In this document: in pieces, positions 10,288 to 12,336 of the stretch
Layout of the letters: each line of letters starts with the position of its first letter
Position numbering within the stretch: position 1 is the stretch's first letter
Origin: Gammaproteobacteria bacterium
GTDB taxonomy: Bacteria > Pseudomonadota > Gammaproteobacteria > Chromatiales > Chromatiaceae
DNA length: 12,336 nucleotides
NCBI GenBank assembly: GCA_019136395.1
Contig: JAGVUH010000233.1
Location: forward strand, 1-12,336
Reading direction: 5' to 3'
Notes under the pieces: model-generated
Databases searched by the model: none
What the model was told of the DNA's origin: nothing
The model's input: only the letters and a program-made list of their open reading frames with translations
Position numbers and translations under genes: made by a program

Positions 10288-10304
10288 GGAGGGTACCACC
10301 CTCC
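10288..10304 (+). other. Leader hairpin ahead of the soeA-like gene
   Basis: A perfect 6-bp stem, GGAGGG (10288-10293) and CCCTCC (10299-10304), with a TACCA loop, ends 25 bases before the ATG. It would be in the 5' untranslated leader and could affect translation or stability. No riboswitch class is recognised. Confidence 0.35.
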
Positions 10305-10329
10305 CAGCCCTAGCCCAGCAGGTCCCCCC

Positions 10330-12336
10330 ATGCAGGAACCCATCCCCGATCGCGCCCTCGGCCGTAGCGAGGTCAAGGAGACCACCTGTTACATGTGCGC
10401 CTGCCGCTGCGGCATCCGCGTCCATCTACGCGACGGGGAGGTGCGCTACATCGAGGGCAACCCCAATCACCCCCTGAATCAGGGCGTGATCTGCGCCAAG
10501 GGTTCCTCGGGGATCATGAAGCAGTACTCCCCGGCCCGCCTCACCCAGCCCCTGCGCCGCCGGCCCGGGGCCGAGCGGGGGACCTCCGACTTCGAGGTCA
10601 TCACCTGGGAGGAGGCCTTCCAACTCCTCACCGAGCGCCTGGCCCGCCTGCGCGCCACCGACCCCAAGCAATTCGCCCTGTTCACCGGGCGCGACCAGAT
10701 GCAGGCCCTGACTGGCCTGTTTGCCAAGCAGTTTGGCACCCCCAACTACGCCGCCCATGGGGGCTTCTGCTCCGTCAATCTGGCGGCGGGGCTGATCTAC
10801 ACCATTGGCGGCTCCTTCTGGGAGTTCGGCGGGCCGGACCTGGAGCGGGCCAAGCTGTTCGTCATGATCGGCACCGCCGAGGACCATCACTCCAACCCGC
10901 TGAAGATTGCCATCAGCCAGTTCAAGCGCAAGGGCGGGCGCTTCATCTCCATCAACCCCATCCGCACCGGCTACTCGGCGGTGGCGGACGAGTGGGTGCC
11001 GATCAAGCCCGGCACCGACGGCGCCCTGCTGCTGGCGCTGATCCACGAGATCCTCACCCTCGGCCTCTACGACCGCGACTTTCTCATCCAGTACACCAAC
11101 GCCGCCGAGCTGGTGGTCGATGACCCCAGCCGCGACGACCACGGCCTGTTCAGCCGCTTCGCCATGCATTACGAGGAGGGCTGCTTCGATCCGGAGAACA
11201 AGCTGTGGTGGGACCCGGAGATCGGCGCCGTCGGCACCCACACCCCCGGGGTCGAGCCGCGCCTGTTGGGCAGCTACACCCTGGAGGACGGCACCCCGGT
11301 CAAGCCCGCCTTCCAGTTGCTCATGGACCGGGTAGCGGACTACACCCCCGAGTGGGCCGCCGGCCTCACCGGCATCCCCGCCGCGACCATTCGCCGCCTG
11401 GCCCACGAGCTGGGGGTCACCGCCCGCGACCAGCGCATCGAGCTGCCCATCCCCTGGACCGACTGCTGGGACAATGAACATGCCTCGGTCACCGGCAACA
11501 CCGACTGCTGGGACAATGAACATGCCTCGGTCACCGGCAACCCGGTGGCCTTCCACGCCATGCGCGGCCTGGCGGCGCACTCCAACGGCTTCCAGACCAT
11601 CCGCGCCCTGGGTATCCTCATGACCGTCCTCGGCACCATCGACCGCCCGGGGGGCTTTCGCCACCGCGCCCCCTTCCCGCGGCCGATCCCGCCCTGTCCC
11701 AAGCCGCCCAAGGGGCCGGACTGCGTCCAGCCCGACACCCCCCTGGACGGCATGCCCCTGGGCTGGCCGGCCAAGCCCGATGACCTGTTCGTCGATGCGG
11801 CCGGCGAACCGCTGCGCATCGACAAGGCCTTCTCCTGGGAGCACCCCCTGGCGGTGCATGGCCTGATGCACAACGTCATCACCAACGCCTGGCGCGGCGA
11901 CCCCTACCGCATCGACACCCTGCTGCTGTTCATGGCCAACATGGCCTGGAACTCGTCGATGAACACCGTAGCGGTGCGCGACATGCTGGTGGCCAAGGAC
12001 GAGCAGGGCGAGTACAAGATCCCCTTCCTGGTGGTCGCCGACACCTTCGCCTCCGAGACCGTCGCCTTCGCCGACCTGGTGCTGCCAGACACGACCTACC
12101 TGGAGCGCCACGACGTGCTGTCCATGCTCGACCGGCCGATCTCCGAGTACGCCGGCCCGGTGGACGCGGTGCGGGTGCCGGTGCTGCCGCCCAAAGGGGA
12201 GTGCAAGCCCTTCCAGGAGGTGCTGATCGAGCTCGGCACCCGGCTCAAGCTGCCGGTGTTCGTCACCGAGCGCGGCGAGCGGCGCTACCGCGACTACCCG
12301 GACTTCATCATCAACTACGAGACCTCCCCCGGCTCC
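10330..12336 (+). CDS. soeA: SoeA-like molybdopterin oxidoreductase, sulfite:quinone oxidoreductase catalytic subunit (3' end outside window)
   Basis: The frame is open from ATG 10330 to the window edge (669 residues, C-terminus missing). It is a bis-MGD oxidoreductase of the complex iron-sulfur molybdoenzyme family: a [4Fe-4S] site from Cys20, Cys23, Cys27 and Cys55 (CYMCACRCG ... VICAKG), then WEEAF at 93-97, HGGFCSVN at 143-150 with Cys147 as probable Mo ligand, GTAEDHHSNP at 181-190, INPIRTGYSAVADEWVPIKPGTDGAL, AFHAMRGLAAHSNG after residue 404, and ETVAFADLVLPDTTYLER. No twin-arginine signal is present, which fits the cytoplasm-facing SoeABC of Allochromatium vinosum, which oxidises sulfite to sulfate and feeds electrons to quinone. 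Residues 377-404 are an exact 14-residue tandem duplication. soeB and soeC would be expected to the right. Another PsrA/PhsA-type substrate is the main alternative. The ribosome binding site is weak. Confidence 0.72.
   Translation, partial: MQEPIPDRALGRSEVKETTCYMCACRCGIRVHLRDGEVRYIEGNPNHPLNQGVICAKGSSGIMKQYSPARLTQPLRRRPGAERGTSDFEVITWEEAFQLLTERLARLRATDPKQFALFTGRDQMQALTGLFAKQFGTPNYAAHGGFCSVNLAAGLIYTIGGSFWEFGGPDLERAKLFVMIGTAEDHHSNPLKIAISQFKRKGGRFISINPIRTGYSAVADEWVPIKPGTDGALLLALIHEILTLGLYDRDFLIQYTNAAELVVDDPSRDDHGLFSRFAMHYEEGCFDPENKLWWDPEIGAVGTHTPGVEPRLLGSYTLEDGTPVKPAFQLLMDRVADYTPEWAAGLTGIPAATIRRLAHELGVTARDQRIELPIPWTDCWDNEHASVTGNTDCWDNEHASVTGNPVAFHAMRGLAAHSNGFQTIRALGILMTVLGTIDRPGGFRHRAPFPRPIPPCPKPPKGPDCVQPDTPLDGMPLGWPAKPDDLFVDAAGEPLRIDKAFSWEHPLAVHGLMHNVITNAWRGDPYRIDTLLLFMANMAWNSSMNTVAVRDMLVAKDEQGEYKIPFLVVADTFASETVAFADLVLPDTTYLERHDVLSMLDRPISEYAGPVDAVRVPVLPPKGECKPFQEVLIELGTRLKLPVFVTERGERRYRDYPDFIINYETSPGS
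11458..11541 (+). repeat. Exact 42-bp tandem duplication inside the soeA-like gene
   Basis: The 42-bp unit at 11458-11499 is repeated without a mismatch at 11500-11541. It is in frame and encodes TDCWDNEHASVTGN twice (residues 377-390 and 391-404), leaving the downstream AFHAMRGLAAHSNG motif intact. Complete identity at the DNA level points to a recent event or an assembly artefact. Confidence 0.95.

Larger units (their letters stand above)
10107..10329 (+). promoter_or_regulatory. AT-rich upstream region of the soeA-like gene
   Basis: This 223-bp gap is clearly less GC-rich than its surroundings between about 10160 and 10260. It contains a short GCGGG-TT-CCCGC hairpin at 10120-10131, a T6 run at 10168-10173 that might end yciO transcription, an FNR-like palindrome at 10179-10192, a TAATCT hexamer at 10213-10218 usable as a -10, and a GGAGGG/CCCTCC leader hairpin at 10288-10304. 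The arrangement fits a promoter for the downstream oxidoreductase gene. Confidence 0.5.

Noticed and set aside
10426..12111. 561-codon minus-strand frame across the soeA-like gene
   Set aside because: It mirrors the molybdopterin enzyme, which has clear motifs on the plus strand; the antisense frame shows none.

Overview
The window is GC-rich, densely coding DNA from a gammaproteobacterium. The best fit is a purple sulfur bacterium (Chromatiaceae, in the range of Allochromatium, Thiocystis or Thiocapsa) or a close sulfur-oxidising relative. The evidence is a cluster of 'yci'-type genes resembling their Escherichia coli counterparts and, at the right edge, a large molybdopterin oxidoreductase that looks like SoeA, the catalytic subunit of the cytoplasmic sulfite:quinone oxidoreductase known from Allochromatium vinosum. 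Genus-level assignment is inference. No tRNA, rRNA, CRISPR array, transposase or phage gene was seen.

Left block (1-5363, all on the minus strand; transcription runs right to left): dusA (tRNA-dihydrouridine synthase), an EamA/DMT permease, a MurU-like sugar-1-phosphate nucleotidyltransferase with an in-frame insertion of about 45 residues, a GCS2-family glutamate-cysteine ligase-like enzyme that overlaps the MurU-like gene by 26 bp, and an M14-family AstE/AspA-type deacylase cut by the left edge. The last three are tightly spaced and probably co-transcribed. A 378-bp gap (2961-3338) before the MurU-like gene holds a perfect hairpin of the REP kind.

Middle (5364-8256): a DUF599 membrane protein is divergent from dusA. 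Facing it on the minus strand is a conserved envelope/'yci' set: yciB (septation protein A) and yciI 4 nt apart, then a secreted parvulin-type peptidyl-prolyl isomerase.

Right block (8605-12336, plus strand): rnm/yciV (PHP-domain 5'-3' exoribonuclease) and yciO (YrdC/Sua5 family), the same pair that is adjacent in E. coli. After a short AT-rich regulatory gap containing an FNR-like palindrome comes the soeA-like gene, which runs off the right edge.

Most of the window is housekeeping and I see no clearly new multi-gene system. The best second-look items are an exact 42-bp in-frame tandem duplication inside the soeA-like gene, the in-frame insertion in the MurU-like enzyme, the pairing of a GCS2 ligase with an M14 deacylase, a cysteine-containing loop in YciB, and the FNR-like site ahead of soeA.
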